Part shown: positions 34,196 through 42,558 of the stretch, piece by piece
Numbering within the stretch: the first letter of the stretch is position 1
Layout: each line of letters begins with the position of its first letter
NCBI RefSeq assembly: GCF_010500245.1
Contig: NZ_JAAGOX010000012.1
Coordinates: forward strand, 21,152-85,151
Direction: 5' to 3'
DNA: 64,000 bases
DNA from: Ruegeria sp. PrR005
Lineage (GTDB): Bacteria > Pseudomonadota > Alphaproteobacteria > Rhodobacterales > Rhodobacteraceae
The notes under the pieces: model-generated
The model's database searches: none
Told to the model about the DNA's origin: nothing
The model's input: only the letters and a program-made list of their open reading frames with translations
Translations under genes and position numbers: made by a program

Positions 34196-35476
34196 TCAGT
34201 AGTTGGACAGCGTCTGCACGCAGGTCTTGGTCTGGGTGTTGTACATGCCACAGCCCAGATCCTTCCAATCCGACATCAGCACGGCGGATTCCGGCAGGAA
34301 GTCTGTCCAGGCGTCGCCCGGCACTTCGGAGGTCTGGCTGATGATGTCGAACTGGCCATCGGCCTGGATCTCGCCGATCAGCACCGGCTTGGCCAGATGG
34401 TGGTTCGGCAGCATGACGGCGGTGCCGCCGGTCAGGTTCGGAAACTCCTGCCCGTACATTGCCGCGCGCACGGCATCCACATCGGTGGAGCTTGCGGCGG
34501 TGGCCGCGTTCACCCACATGTTGAAGCCGATGTAATGCGCCTCCATCGGGTCGTTGGTCACCCGGTCCTCGCCCATCCTGGCCTTCCAGGCCTTGACGAA
34601 TTCGGCATTGATCTCGGTATCGGCCGACTGGAAATAGTTCCAGGCTGCGAGATGCCCGACGAGGTTGGTGGTGTCGAGGCCCGAGAGCTCCTCTTCGCCC
34701 ACCGAGAAGGCCACAACCGGGATGTCATCCGCCGAAACGCCGGCCGCCGCCAGTTCCTTGTAAAACCCGATATTGGCGTCGCCGTTGATGGTCGAGATCA
34801 CGCCCACCTTCTTGCCGTCCGCGCCAAGGGCGACCACATCGGCCACGATCTTGGACCAGTCGGAATGGCCAAAGGGCGTGTAGTTCACAAAGATATCGGA
34901 ATCTGCGATCCCCTTCTGCTTGAGATAGGATTCAAGGATGTTGTTGGTGGTACGGGGATAGACATAGTCGGTGCCCAGCAGCGCGAATTTCTCGACACCC
35001 AATTCCTCGAGGAAATAATCGGTCGCCGGGATCGCCTGTTGGTTCGGTGCTGCCCCGGTATAGAACACGTTTTTCGAGCTTTCCTCGCCCTCGTACTGGA
35101 CCGGGTAGAACAGCAGACCGTTCAGTTCCTCGATCACCGGCAGAACGGACTTGCGGCTGACGCTGGTCCAGTTGCCGAAAATCACATCCACATCATGCAC
35201 GGTCAGCAGCTCGCGCGCCTTTTCGGCAAAGAGCGGCCAGTCCGAGGCCGGGTCGACCACCACCGCTTCAAGCTCGCAGCCCAGCAACCCGCCCTTGGCA
35301 TTCTGCTGCTCGATCAGCATCAGCATGGTGTCCTTCAGCGTCGTTTCCGAAATCGCCATGGTCCCGGACAGCGAATGCAGCACGCCGACCTTGATCGGGC
35401 AGTCGGCCGCCAGGGCCGGGGCGCCAAATGCGGCGAGCAGTGCGGCAGTTGCGAGAGTGGATTTCAGGTGAGTCAT
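34196..35476 (-). CDS. urtA: Urea ABC transporter substrate-binding protein UrtA
   Basis: A 426-residue periplasmic binding protein. The signal peptide STLATAALLAAFGAPALA is cleaved before ADCPIKVGVL. The type I binding fold shows GVLHSLSGTMAISETTLKD, TDYFLEELGVEKFALLGTDY and VMLPNHHLAKPVLIGEIQ. It captures urea for UrtBCDE. The start is MTHLKSTLAT (ATG 35474-35476) with AGGAG upstream; the 57 codons of open frame before it are not coding. An NtrC-like palindrome lies 68 bases upstream, so nitrogen limitation probably induces it. Confidence 0.93.
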   Translation of the reverse strand: MTHLKSTLATAALLAAFGAPALAADCPIKVGVLHSLSGTMAISETTLKDTMLMLIEQQNAKGGLLGCELEAVVVDPASDWPLFAEKARELLTVHDVDVIFGNWTSVSRKSVLPVIEELNGLLFYPVQYEGEESSKNVFYTGAAPNQQAIPATDYFLEELGVEKFALLGTDYVYPRTTNNILESYLKQKGIADSDIFVNYTPFGHSDWSKIVADVVALGADGKKVGVISTINGDANIGFYKELAAAGVSADDIPVVAFSVGEEELSGLDTTNLVGHLAAWNYFQSADTEINAEFVKAWKARMGEDRVTNDPMEAHYIGFNMWVNAATAASSTDVDAVRAAMYGQEFPNLTGGTAVMLPNHHLAKPVLIGEIQADGQFDIISQTSEVPGDAWTDFLPESAVLMSDWKDLGCGMYNTQTKTCVQTLSNY

Positions 35477-35859
35477 GTGTGTCTCCTCGCAGGGGCGCGC
35501 ATCCAGGCCTTGCCGAAAAGGGCAAATCGACCTAGGTGACCCCTGCAACAAATTGTTGCACCCGTGTGGCGGCCGGTCAGAGCTCCAATTCGTCTGGTCG
35601 CCACACACCCGTTTGCGGCGCGGCCTTTTGCGCCTTGGGTGGCTCATCGGTTCTGCATCGCAGCATGAATCGCAACATTGGGATGTAGCTTTCCCGCCAC
35701 CCCAAAGCCGGATGCCGGATTTTTAGGCCAACGCCACGCAATTCGCTCAATTTCCGTGCAAATCCAGCGGTTAGCCAATGCAAAACAGCCTGCATCCCTG
35801 ACACGTGGCCGACACTGTGCTGTCTCTTTGAGCAAAGGACGCCGCAGACGGAGGCCAAG
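35477..35859. promoter_or_regulatory. Divergent urt/ure control region
   Basis: This 383-base stretch holds no gene I can support; the short open frames in it are shadows. It contains the 17-bp palindrome at 35544-35560. It also contains an inverted repeat GTGTGGCG (35564-35571) / CGCCACAC (35599-35606) with a 27-base loop, and a small leader hairpin TTGCC-GAAAAG-GGCAA near 35510-35525. Promoters for both operons must lie here or just beyond. Confidence 0.6.
35544..35560. promoter_or_regulatory. NtrC-like palindrome upstream of urtA
   Basis: TGCAACAA-A-TTGTTGCA is a perfect 17-bp palindrome. Compared with the enterobacterial NtrC site TGCACTATATTGGTGCA it matches at 13 of 17 positions, including both outer TGCA half-sites. 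Its position 68 bases before the urtA start fits an activator site. Binding is not shown. Confidence 0.5.
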
Positions 35860-36699
35860 ATTACCGCAGCGCAGCACATACATCCCGACCGCTCCGGCGA
35901 TGCGCAGCCCCGCGCGATCGGGCAGGCCTTTCTGTCGGTGCGGACACGCACGGGGCGCAGCGAGCTGGAGGGCCTGCGCCAGTCCGGCTCGCTCAAGCTG
36001 CTGTTCCCGAGGCGCGACAACAGCGCCGTGCAGGCGGTTCTGGTCAATACGGCGGGGGGCGTCACCGGCGGCGACCGGTTTTCCCTGCGCGCCGAGATCA
36101 GAAAGGGCGCCGCCGCGACCCTTACGACCCAGGCGGCCGAACGGGCCTACCGCGCCCAGGGTACTGCGCCGGGCCGGATCGACACGCGCCTGACCCTGGC
36201 CGAGCGCGCGCATCTCAACTGGCTGCCGCAAGAAACCATCCTGTTCGACGGCTGCGCGATCCGGCGGAACCTGCGGATCGACATGGCCGGGGATGCCCGC
36301 CTGCTGATGGTGGAATCGCTGGTTTTCGGCCGCGCGGCGATGGGCGAGACCCTGACCGGGGCGCAGTTCAGCGACCGGATCGAGATCCGGCGCGGTGGCA
36401 GGATCGCGCATCTTGATGTGCTCCACTTTGGCGGAAATGTCGCCGATCATCTGGCCCGGCCGCACGTGGCCGTAGGTGCCGGGGCGATGGCCAGCCTCGT
36501 GCTGATTGGGCCCGATGCCGCCGCGCATCTGGCGCCGGTGCGGGCCGCGCTGCCCGCCACGGGCGGTGCCAGCCTTGTTGGTGAAGACATGCTGCTGATG
36601 CGCCTGCTGGCCCCGGACAGCTTCCTGCTACGCCGCACGCTGGTTCCGATCCTCAACCGCCTGATCCACAACGCCCTGCCAAGACCCTGGATGATCTGA
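35860..36699 (+). CDS. ureD: Urease accessory protein UreD
   Basis: Urease maturation factor that binds the apo-urease and with UreF and UreG inserts nickel. Conserved parts: [43 protein letters not shown], and [16 protein letters not shown]. Start problem: the first ordinary start, GTG 35938, has no ribosome site and would remove the first beta strand ([18 protein letters not shown]) that UreD proteins have. The frame is open back through this region, and ATT at 35860 lies 5 bases after GGAGG, giving a normal ~279-residue protein. I give that start as the more likely one; it is unusual and unproven. Confidence 0.82.
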   Translation: MTAAQHIHPDRSGDAQPRAIGQAFLSVRTRTGRSELEGLRQSGSLKLLFPRRDNSAVQAVLVNTAGGVTGGDRFSLRAEIRKGAAATLTTQAAERAYRAQGTAPGRIDTRLTLAERAHLNWLPQETILFDGCAIRRNLRIDMAGDARLLMVESLVFGRAAMGETLTGAQFSDRIEIRRGGRIAHLDVLHFGGNVADHLARPHVAVGAGAMASLVLIGPDAAAHLAPVRAALPATGGASLVGEDMLLMRLLAPDSFLLRRTLVPILNRLIHNALPRPWMI

Positions 36700-36700
36700 C

Positions 36701-37003
36701 ATGCAACTGACCCCGCGCGAAAAAGACAAACTGCTGATCGCCATGGCGGCAGAGGTGGCGCGCCGCCGCCTCGCGCGCGGCGTCAAGCTCAACTATCCCG
36801 AAGCCATCGCCCTGATCACCGATGCGGTGGTCGAAGGCGCCCGCGACGGGCGCTCGGTTGCCGACATGATGGAAGCGGGCGCCCAGGTGGTGCGCCGCGC
36901 CCAATGCATGGAGGGCGTGCCCGAAATGATCCCCGAGGTGCAGGTCGAGGCCACGTTTCCCGATGGCACCAAGCTTGTCACCGTTCACGAACCCATCCGC
37001 TGA
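36701..37003 (+). CDS. ureA: Urease subunit gamma
   Basis: A 100-residue structural subunit of urease. [35 protein letters not shown] and [20 protein letters not shown] are near-invariant family sequence. It starts one base after the ureD stop. It assembles with UreB and UreC into the (alpha beta gamma)3 enzyme that hydrolyses urea to ammonia and carbamate in the cytoplasm. Confidence 0.96.
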   Translation: MQLTPREKDKLLIAMAAEVARRRLARGVKLNYPEAIALITDAVVEGARDGRSVADMMEAGAQVVRRAQCMEGVPEMIPEVQVEATFPDGTKLVTVHEPIR

Positions 37004-37014
37004 GGAGACCCCAG

Positions 37015-37179
37015 ATGAAGACCATGCTTTTCCTGCCGCTGACCCTGATCGCCGCCCCTGCCTGGGCACATGATGGCTTCCACCTGCATCCGCACGGTTC
37101 CGGCGACTGGCTCGCCGTGTCGCTGGGCCTGATCGCATGTGGCCTGGCCCTTCTGGCCTGGCTGAAAGCCAACAGATGA
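37015..37179 (+). CDS. Small His-rich membrane peptide inside the urease operon
   Basis: A 54-residue product between ureA and ureB, not part of the canonical urease set. It has a signal-like N-terminus ([16 protein letters not shown]), a short external loop with four His and one Asp ([14 protein letters not shown]), and one transmembrane segment ([18 protein letters not shown]). The frame is supported by GAGGAGA just upstream of ATG 37015 and by an ATGA overlap with ureB. The His loop could bind Ni2+ next to a nickel enzyme's operon; this is inference. I do not recognise a named family. Confidence 0.72.
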   Translation: MKTMLFLPLTLIAAPAWAHDGFHLHPHGSGDWLAVSLGLIACGLALLAWLKANR

Positions 37180-37481
37180 TCCCGGGCGAGGTAATCCCGG
37201 CCCCCGGCGACATCGAACTGAACACCGGCAGGACCGCGACCATCCTGATGGTCGCCAACACCGGTGACCGTCCGGTTCAAGTCGGGTCGCATTATCACTT
37301 TGCCGAAACCAACCCGGCGCTGGATTTCGATCGTGCAGCGGCGCGGGGCATGCGGCTGGATATCGCTGCGGGCACTGCCGTGCGGTTCGAACCGGGTCAG
37401 CGCCGCGAGGTGCAGCTGATCCCCGTGTCCGGGAACCGCCGCATCTTCGGCTTCAACTGTCGGATCATGGGAGATCTCTGA
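37176..37481 (+). CDS. ureB: Urease subunit beta
   Basis: A 101-residue urease structural subunit: [37 protein letters not shown], and [18 protein letters not shown] are diagnostic. The start is ATG 37176, overlapping the stop of the small membrane peptide gene by four bases; 13 earlier codons of open frame lie in that gene. Its stop overlaps the ureC start by one base (TGATG). Confidence 0.96.
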   Translation: MIPGEVIPAPGDIELNTGRTATILMVANTGDRPVQVGSHYHFAETNPALDFDRAAARGMRLDIAAGTAVRFEPGQRREVQLIPVSGNRRIFGFNCRIMGDL

Positions 37482-39190
37482 TGCCCGCCCGGATCAAACG
37501 CACGGATTACGCCGCCATGTACGGCCCCACCACCGGCGACCGGGTGCGGCTGGCCGATACCGACCTGATCATCGAGGTTGAACGCGACCTGACGACCTAT
37601 GGCGAGGAGGTCAAGTTTGGCGGCGGCAAGGTGATCCGGGACGGCATGGGTCAAAGCCAGGAGACGCGGGCCGCGGGCGCCGTCGATACCGTGATCACAA
37701 ACGCGCTGATCGTCGACTGGACCGGCATCTACAAGGCGGACGTGGGTCTCAAGGACGGGCGCATTCACAAGATCGGCAAGGCCGGAAACCCGGATACCCA
37801 ACCCGGCGTCGACATCATCGTCGGCCCCGGCACCGAGGTGATCGCGGGCGAAGGGCGGATCCTGACGGCCGGCGGGTTCGACAGCCATATCCATTTCATC
37901 TGCCCGCAACAGATCGAGGACGCGCTGCATTCCGGCCTGACCACCATGCTGGGCGGCGGCACCGGCCCCGCGCATGGCACACTGGCCACCACCTGCACCC
38001 CGGGCCCCTGGCATATCGGGCGAATGTTACAGGCGGCCGAAGCCTTTCCGATGAACCTTGCCTTTGCGGGCAAAGGCAATGCCGCGCTGCCCGCCGCGCT
38101 TGAGGAACAGGTGCGGGCCGGGGCGTGTGCGCTGAAACTGCACGAGGACTGGGGCACTACGCCCGCCGCGATCAACTGTTGCCTGTCGGTGGCGGATGCC
38201 TGGGACGTGCAGGTGATGATCCACACCGACACGCTCAACGAGAGCGGCTTCGTGGAACATACGGTCAAGGCCATGAAGGGCCGCACCATCCACGCCTTCC
38301 ACACCGAAGGTGCGGGCGGCGGCCATGCCCCCGACATCATCAGGATCTGCGGCGAGGATCATGTTCTGCCCTCGTCCACCAACCCGACCCGCCCCTTTAC
38401 CGTGAACACTGTCGAGGAACATCTCGACATGCTGATGGTCTGCCACCACCTCGACAAGTCGATCCCCGAGGACGTGGCATTCGCCGAAAGCCGCATCCGG
38501 CGCGAGACCATCGCGGCCGAGGACATCCTGCATGACATGGGCGCATTTTCCATCATCGCGTCGGACAGCCAGGCCATGGGCCGCGTGGGCGAGGTGCTGA
38601 TCCGCACCTGGCAGACCGCCGACAAGATGAAGAAGCAGCGCGGGCGTCTGGCCGAAGAAACCGGCGACAATGACAATTTCCGCGTCCGCCGCTACATCGC
38701 GAAATACACGATCAACCCGGCAATCGCGCATGGCATCGCGCAGGAGATTGGCAGTATCGAGGAAGGCAAGCGCGCCGATCTGGTGCTGTGGAACCCGGCC
38801 TTCTTCGGGGTCAAACCGGAAATGGTGCTGTTGGGCGGCACCATCGTCTGCGCCCAGATGGGTGACCCCAACGCCTCGATCCCGACGCCGCAGCCGGTCT
38901 TTTCCCGACCGATGTGGGGCGCTTATGGCCGCTCGGTCGAGCACTCGGCCGTGCTCTTCGTCTCCGAGGCGGCGCAGGCCGATGGCGTGCGCGCAAGACT
39001 GGGTTTGGCAAAACAGACGCTGGCCGTCCGCAACACCCGCAATATCGGCAAGCGGGATCTGAGGCTGAACGATGCGCTGCCCCATGTGGAGGTCCATCCC
39101 GAAACCTACGAGGTGCGCGCGGATGGCGAACTGCTCACCTGCCAGCCCGCCGAAGTCTTGCCGATGGCGCAGCGCTATTTCTTGTTTTGA
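37481..39190 (+). CDS. ureC: Urease subunit alpha (catalytic)
   Basis: A 569-residue nickel hydrolase, full length. Active-site residues are all present: His136 and His138 (FDSHIHF), the lysine to be carbamylated Lys219 ([10 protein letters not shown]), the flap His322/His323 (MVCHHLD), and Asp362 ([10 protein letters not shown]). The family opening [20 protein letters not shown] is intact. With UreA and UreB it cleaves urea taken up by UrtABCDE, yielding ammonia for assimilation. Nickel is loaded by UreDEFG encoded around it. Confidence 0.97.
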   Translation: MPARIKRTDYAAMYGPTTGDRVRLADTDLIIEVERDLTTYGEEVKFGGGKVIRDGMGQSQETRAAGAVDTVITNALIVDWTGIYKADVGLKDGRIHKIGKAGNPDTQPGVDIIVGPGTEVIAGEGRILTAGGFDSHIHFICPQQIEDALHSGLTTMLGGGTGPAHGTLATTCTPGPWHIGRMLQAAEAFPMNLAFAGKGNAALPAALEEQVRAGACALKLHEDWGTTPAAINCCLSVADAWDVQVMIHTDTLNESGFVEHTVKAMKGRTIHAFHTEGAGGGHAPDIIRICGEDHVLPSSTNPTRPFTVNTVEEHLDMLMVCHHLDKSIPEDVAFAESRIRRETIAAEDILHDMGAFSIIASDSQAMGRVGEVLIRTWQTADKMKKQRGRLAEETGDNDNFRVRRYIAKYTINPAIAHGIAQEIGSIEEGKRADLVLWNPAFFGVKPEMVLLGGTIVCAQMGDPNASIPTPQPVFSRPMWGAYGRSVEHSAVLFVSEAAQADGVRARLGLAKQTLAVRNTRNIGKRDLRLNDALPHVEVHPETYEVRADGELLTCQPAEVLPMAQRYFLF

Positions 39191-39201
39191 AGGGAGCCGA
39201 G

Positions 39202-39699
39202 ATGCACGTCGTCACCAGCCAGAGTATTCGCCGTTGTGGTGAGTGGAGCGAGCCAGACGGCTCTGTCCTGCTCACCTACGAAGACCGGTTTCTGCGCCGC
39301 AAGATGCTGACTACCCTGCATCGCGAGGACTTTCTTGTCGATCTGGCACAGACCACATCGCTGGACGGCGGCGACGCCTTCGAGCTTGGCGACGGGCGCC
39401 TGATCGAGGTCGTCGCCGCAAACGAACCCCTGCTGGCCATCACGGGCGACAACCTGACCCGGCTGGCCTGGCACATCGGCAACCGGCACACACCCTGCCA
39501 GATCGAGGCGGACCGGCTGCTGATCCGGCAGGATCACGTGATCCGCGACATGCTGGAGAGGCTCGGCGCAAGAGTGACCGAGGTCAACGCGCCCTTTACC
39601 CCCGAAGGCGGAGCCTATGGGCACGGGCGCACCCACGGGCACGATCACGGGCACGATCACGGGCACGATCACGGGCACGCGCATGCACATGGCCACTGA
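39202..39699 (+). CDS. ureE: Urease accessory protein UreE with His-rich tail
   Basis: A 165-residue nickel metallochaperone. The N-terminal peptide-binding domain covers about 1-70 and the metal-binding domain 75-140 (LTRLAWHIGNRHTPCQIEAD; IRDMLERLGARVTEVNAPF). The last ~20 residues are His/Gly/Asp repeats ([20 protein letters not shown]) encoded by three exact 12-bp repeats, expected to store or deliver Ni2+. The start is ATG 39202 behind GGGAG. Its 3' end overlaps the ureF start. Confidence 0.93.
   Translation: MHVVTSQSIRRCGEWSEPDGSVLLTYEDRFLRRKMLTTLHREDFLVDLAQTTSLDGGDAFELGDGRLIEVVAANEPLLAITGDNLTRLAWHIGNRHTPCQIEADRLLIRQDHVIRDMLERLGARVTEVNAPFTPEGGAYGHGRTHGHDHGHDHGHDHGHAHAHGH
39637..39672 (+). 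repeat. In-frame 12-bp tandem repeat in ureE
   Basis: GGGCACGATCAC occurs three times exactly (39637-39648, 39649-39660, 39661-39672) with degenerate units on both sides. Each unit encodes GHDH. Copy number can change without a frameshift. Confidence 0.9.
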
Positions 39700-40336
39700 T
39701 CTCGATCTGCTGACGCTCATGCAATGGGTGTCGCCCGCCTATCCGGTAGGATCGTTTGCCTATTCGCATGGGTTGGAGCGGCTGGTCCAGACTGGCACCG
39801 TGGCCAGCGCCGACGATCTGCAAGACTGGCTGTGCGACGTGCTCGACTTCGGTTCGGGCTGGTCCGATACCCTGTTTCTTGTCGCGGCCTGGCGTGCGGG
39901 CACCGGCGACGAGGTGCTGGATATCGACGCGAGGGCGCGCGCCTTTGCCGGACCCGCCGAACGCCGGATGGAAACCCTTCAGCAAGGCGCGGCCTTTGTC
40001 CGGATCACGTCACAGGTCTGGGGAGGCGACGAGGCCGACATGGCCTATCCGGTTGCAATCGGCCGCGCCGCGCGCGCCGCGGGGCTGCCGGTGGACCTGA
40101 CTGCCAAGATGTACCTGCACGCCTTTGTCTCGAACCTTGTATCGGCGGCGCAACGGCTGATGCCGCTGGGCCAGACGGCAGCGCAGGCGCTGGTCCATCG
40201 CATGGCGCCGCTCTGCGCCGCGCGGGCCGAGGCGGCCCTTGCCGCCGATCTGTCAGCCTTGTCCGGCACCGCCTTTCTGGCCGAGATCGCGGCCATGCAA
40301 CACGAAACCCAGGAACCGAGGATATTCCGCACATGA
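39683..40336 (+). CDS. ureF: Urease accessory protein UreF
   Basis: A 217-residue maturation factor that bridges UreD and UreG on apo-urease. [20 protein letters not shown] (N-terminus), [13 protein letters not shown], and [20 protein letters not shown] are typical. The start is ATG 39683 inside the His-tail region of ureE (overlap 17 bases); ATG 39689 is an alternative. A still longer frame reads the ureE repeats as TGTITGTITG and is rejected. Its stop overlaps the ureG start (ATGA). Confidence 0.92.
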   Translation: MHMATDLDLLTLMQWVSPAYPVGSFAYSHGLERLVQTGTVASADDLQDWLCDVLDFGSGWSDTLFLVAAWRAGTGDEVLDIDARARAFAGPAERRMETLQQGAAFVRITSQVWGGDEADMAYPVAIGRAARAAGLPVDLTAKMYLHAFVSNLVSAAQRLMPLGQTAAQALVHRMAPLCAARAEAALAADLSALSGTAFLAEIAAMQHETQEPRIFRT

Positions 40337-40968
40337 CCCAGATGAATGGCCCCCTGCGCGTCGGCATCGGCGGCCCGGTGGGCGCGGGCAAGACCAGCCT
40401 GACCGCCGCGCTGGCCCGCGCGCTGCGTGACACCCACTCGATCGGTGTGATCACCAACGACATCTACACGCAGGAGGATGCCGAGGCGCTGATGCGCATG
40501 CAAATCCTGCCGCAGGACCGGGTGATCGGCGTCGAGACCGGCGGCTGCCCGCATACTGCGATCCGCGAGGATGCCTCGATCAACCTCGCCGCCGTCGCCG
40601 AGATGGAGCGGCGCCATCAGGATATCGAAATCGTGCTGATCGAATCCGGCGGCGACAACCTGTCGGCGACGTTCAGCCCGGAACTGGCCGATGTGACCCT
40701 TTACGTGATCGACGTGGCCGCTGGCGAGGAGATCCCGCGCAAAGGCGGGCCCGCGATCACGAGGTCTGATATTTTGGTGATCAACAAGACTGATCTGGCG
40801 CCTTATGTCGGGGCCGATCTGGGTGTCATGGAACGGGACGCGGCCCGGATGCGCGGCGAACGGCCCTTCGTTTTCACCTCGGTCCGGCACGGAGAGGGTG
40901 TGGAGCAGGTCCTGGCCCTGCTGGACCGTATCGGCGGCATCGGGCCGGGCCGGAAAAACGCGGCCTGA
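40333..40968 (+). CDS. ureG: Urease accessory GTPase UreG
   Basis: A 211-residue SIMIBI-class GTPase that drives nickel transfer. The P-loop is [13 protein letters not shown] (residues 11-23), the metal-binding CPH motif is in [14 protein letters not shown], the DNL motif is in [16 protein letters not shown], and the specificity motif is INKTDL. It ends the ureDABCEFG operon, seven bases from the convergent DksA-type gene with no clear hairpin between. Confidence 0.95.
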   Translation: MTQMNGPLRVGIGGPVGAGKTSLTAALARALRDTHSIGVITNDIYTQEDAEALMRMQILPQDRVIGVETGGCPHTAIREDASINLAAVAEMERRHQDIEIVLIESGGDNLSATFSPELADVTLYVIDVAAGEEIPRKGGPAITRSDILVINKTDLAPYVGADLGVMERDAARMRGERPFVFTSVRHGEGVEQVLALLDRIGGIGPGRKNAA

Positions 40969-40975
40969 TCCGGCG

Positions 40976-41245
40976 TCACTTCAGTTGGCTGTCCTTGGAG
41001 CCGCGCCGGTTGATGCCGCCGCGCGCCTTGTAGGTGCCGTCGCGTTCCTGCTGACAGTCGAGACACAGTTTCACCCCCGGGATCGCTTGCCTGCGCGGCT
41101 CGGGGATCTCTTCTTCGCATTCGGCGCAATGGGTCAGGCTCTCGCCCACCGGTGCACGGCGCGCCTTCAGCCGCGCCAGCTCGTCGGTTATCGACGCCTC
41201 GATCTGTTCGCTTACCGCGCCGTCGCGGGCCCAGCCTCCGGCCAT
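40976..41245 (-). CDS. DksA/TraR C4-type zinc finger protein
   Basis: An 89-residue short TraR/YbiI-like protein. An N-terminal helix (SEQIEASITDELARLKARR) is followed by a four-cysteine zinc finger (CAECEEEIPEPRRQAIPG, then CLDC). Short members act on the secondary channel of RNA polymerase, as TraR does, but lack the long coiled coil of DksA. The start is ATG 41243-41245 behind GGAGG. It is separate from the urease operon. Confidence 0.82.
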   Translation of the reverse strand: MAGGWARDGAVSEQIEASITDELARLKARRAPVGESLTHCAECEEEIPEPRRQAIPGVKLCLDCQQERDGTYKARGGINRRGSKDSQLK

Positions 41246-41314
41246 GTTTCACCTCCGCTCTGCGGTCGAGATTACCGCCCGAGCCACGCTTTGAAAAGCT
41301 TTGCCGGTTCGGCC

Positions 41315-42247
41315 TCACTTGGACGGCTGGTCTTGCCCCGCAATCGGCTGGCTGGTCCCGTAGAGCCCAGGCACCAGTGCCTCGGCGCTGGCTTTCAGGC
41401 TTTCGGGTCGCGTACCCGGCGGGTGTGGCGCGCCGTAGAATACGTCGTAGGAGCCGCCCAGTTTTTCCATCAGTTCAGCGGCATATCGCAAAGAGCCGAC
41501 CATGGCACCGAAGTTTTCGTCGCCGCCGCTGACAAACTGGGCCAGCCTGCGCAGACCGTAATAGTAGCGCGTGTTTCGCGCGTCGAGCGCAGCGGGAACA
41601 ACTTGCGTTTGGCAATGGAGCGACATGCGGGTTGTCCCGCTGCGCCACTCTGGTTCGACAAGCCGGCCGTTCAGCAGGCTCGGCACCCGGCCAGATCCGA
41701 AAACCAGCAACGCGCCCTCGCCCATCAGATGGGCCTCCATTGCGGCCAAAGTGGCATTGGTGGAAACAGCGCGGTTGCGTTTGTTGATATCGACCGGGAC
41801 GATGCTGTCCTCGCCCAGAAACCGCTCGGTTTCCCGGTTGGCAACCACCTTGAGATCCGGGCGCCGGCCCAGCAACGCACCGGCATGGGCAACGAAATCG
41901 AACATACCGGTCGGATGCGTGGACGCGATGATGACCCGACCGGCCGCCGGGACGTTTTCCAGCCCATGGGCCACAACCGTCGTGCCTCCATTACGGCCCA
42001 GAATGTGATCGACCAGCGCCTTGCCATTCAGTTCGGCAATCTCGTCCAGCAGATCCTCGGTTTCGCGCAAGGCCACAAACGGCTGGCGAAAGAACAGGCG
42101 ACTGATGGCATCCGTTGCGTTCAGGCACGAGCGCACCAGACCCAAACCAAAACGGTTTTCTTCCGAGAGATGCAGACGGTCCCGCAAGACCGCATCCAGC
42201 GGGTTATCAGGGCGATCGGTAGTATGCGATCGTTGCGCGTTTTGCAT
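41315..42247 (-). CDS. Lysophospholipid acyltransferase-like protein
   Basis: A 310-residue protein related to glycerol-phosphate/ornithine-lipid acyltransferases. The acyltransferase box appears as ASTHPTGMFDFVAHA (His-x5-Asp, as in hemolysin-like acyltransferases), followed by PVDINKRN and EGALLVFGSGRVPSLLNG, which resembles the glycerophosphate-binding region. It has no long membrane helix. It probably transfers an acyl chain to a membrane lipid precursor; the exact acceptor is unknown. Single gene; start ATG 42247. Confidence 0.68.
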   Translation of the reverse strand: MQNAQRSHTTDRPDNPLDAVLRDRLHLSEENRFGLGLVRSCLNATDAISRLFFRQPFVALRETEDLLDEIAELNGKALVDHILGRNGGTTVVAHGLENVPAAGRVIIASTHPTGMFDFVAHAGALLGRRPDLKVVANRETERFLGEDSIVPVDINKRNRAVSTNATLAAMEAHLMGEGALLVFGSGRVPSLLNGRLVEPEWRSGTTRMSLHCQTQVVPAALDARNTRYYYGLRRLAQFVSGGDENFGAMVGSLRYAAELMEKLGGSYDVFYGAPHPPGTRPESLKASAEALVPGLYGTSQPIAGQDQPSK

Positions 42248-42558
42248 TGGGCCCCACTGTGCCGAGTTTAATCAGCTTCGTGCAATCCGTGGTCAAGTGC
42301 AATAATGGTACCGGACCTTGGGGTTCCGTCCCGGCCCACTGCAAACCAAAAACGGTTGCTCCTGGACCCCACACATAAGGCATGCCCTTCATGGCCAATC
42401 GGGAGTCCGAGGCGACGGAGCCATCATGCGCCCTTTCATTGCCTTGTCCGGACGTCACCATGCCACCGCATTAATCCGCCCGACCCGACGCAGGGTCAGT
42501 CTTTGTCCTGACATGTTCGCCGCTTAGGCTGGCGCCAAATCGCATCATGGAGTGGGTC
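42248..42558. other. Intergenic stretch without recognised features
   Basis: 311 bases between divergent acyltransferase and dipeptidase genes. Short open frames on both strands (up to 84 codons) have no ribosome site and no recognisable domain. No RNA gene or strong repeat was seen. It presumably contains promoters for both neighbours. Confidence 0.5.

Noticed and set aside
35806..35821. Sigma-54-like GG-N10-GC element (TGGCCGACACTGTGCT) before ureD
   Set aside because: The spacing is right and TGGC fits, but four of the informative bases differ from the consensus and NtrC need not act with sigma-54 in this group. Not strong enough to annotate.
39617..39682. Longer UreF starting in the ureE repeats (TGTITGTITG)
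   Set aside because: It is the ureE His repeats read in another frame; UreF homology begins only after it.
42207..42461. 84-codon minus-strand ORF upstream of the acyltransferase
   Set aside because: No domain, no ribosome site, overlaps the start of a real gene.
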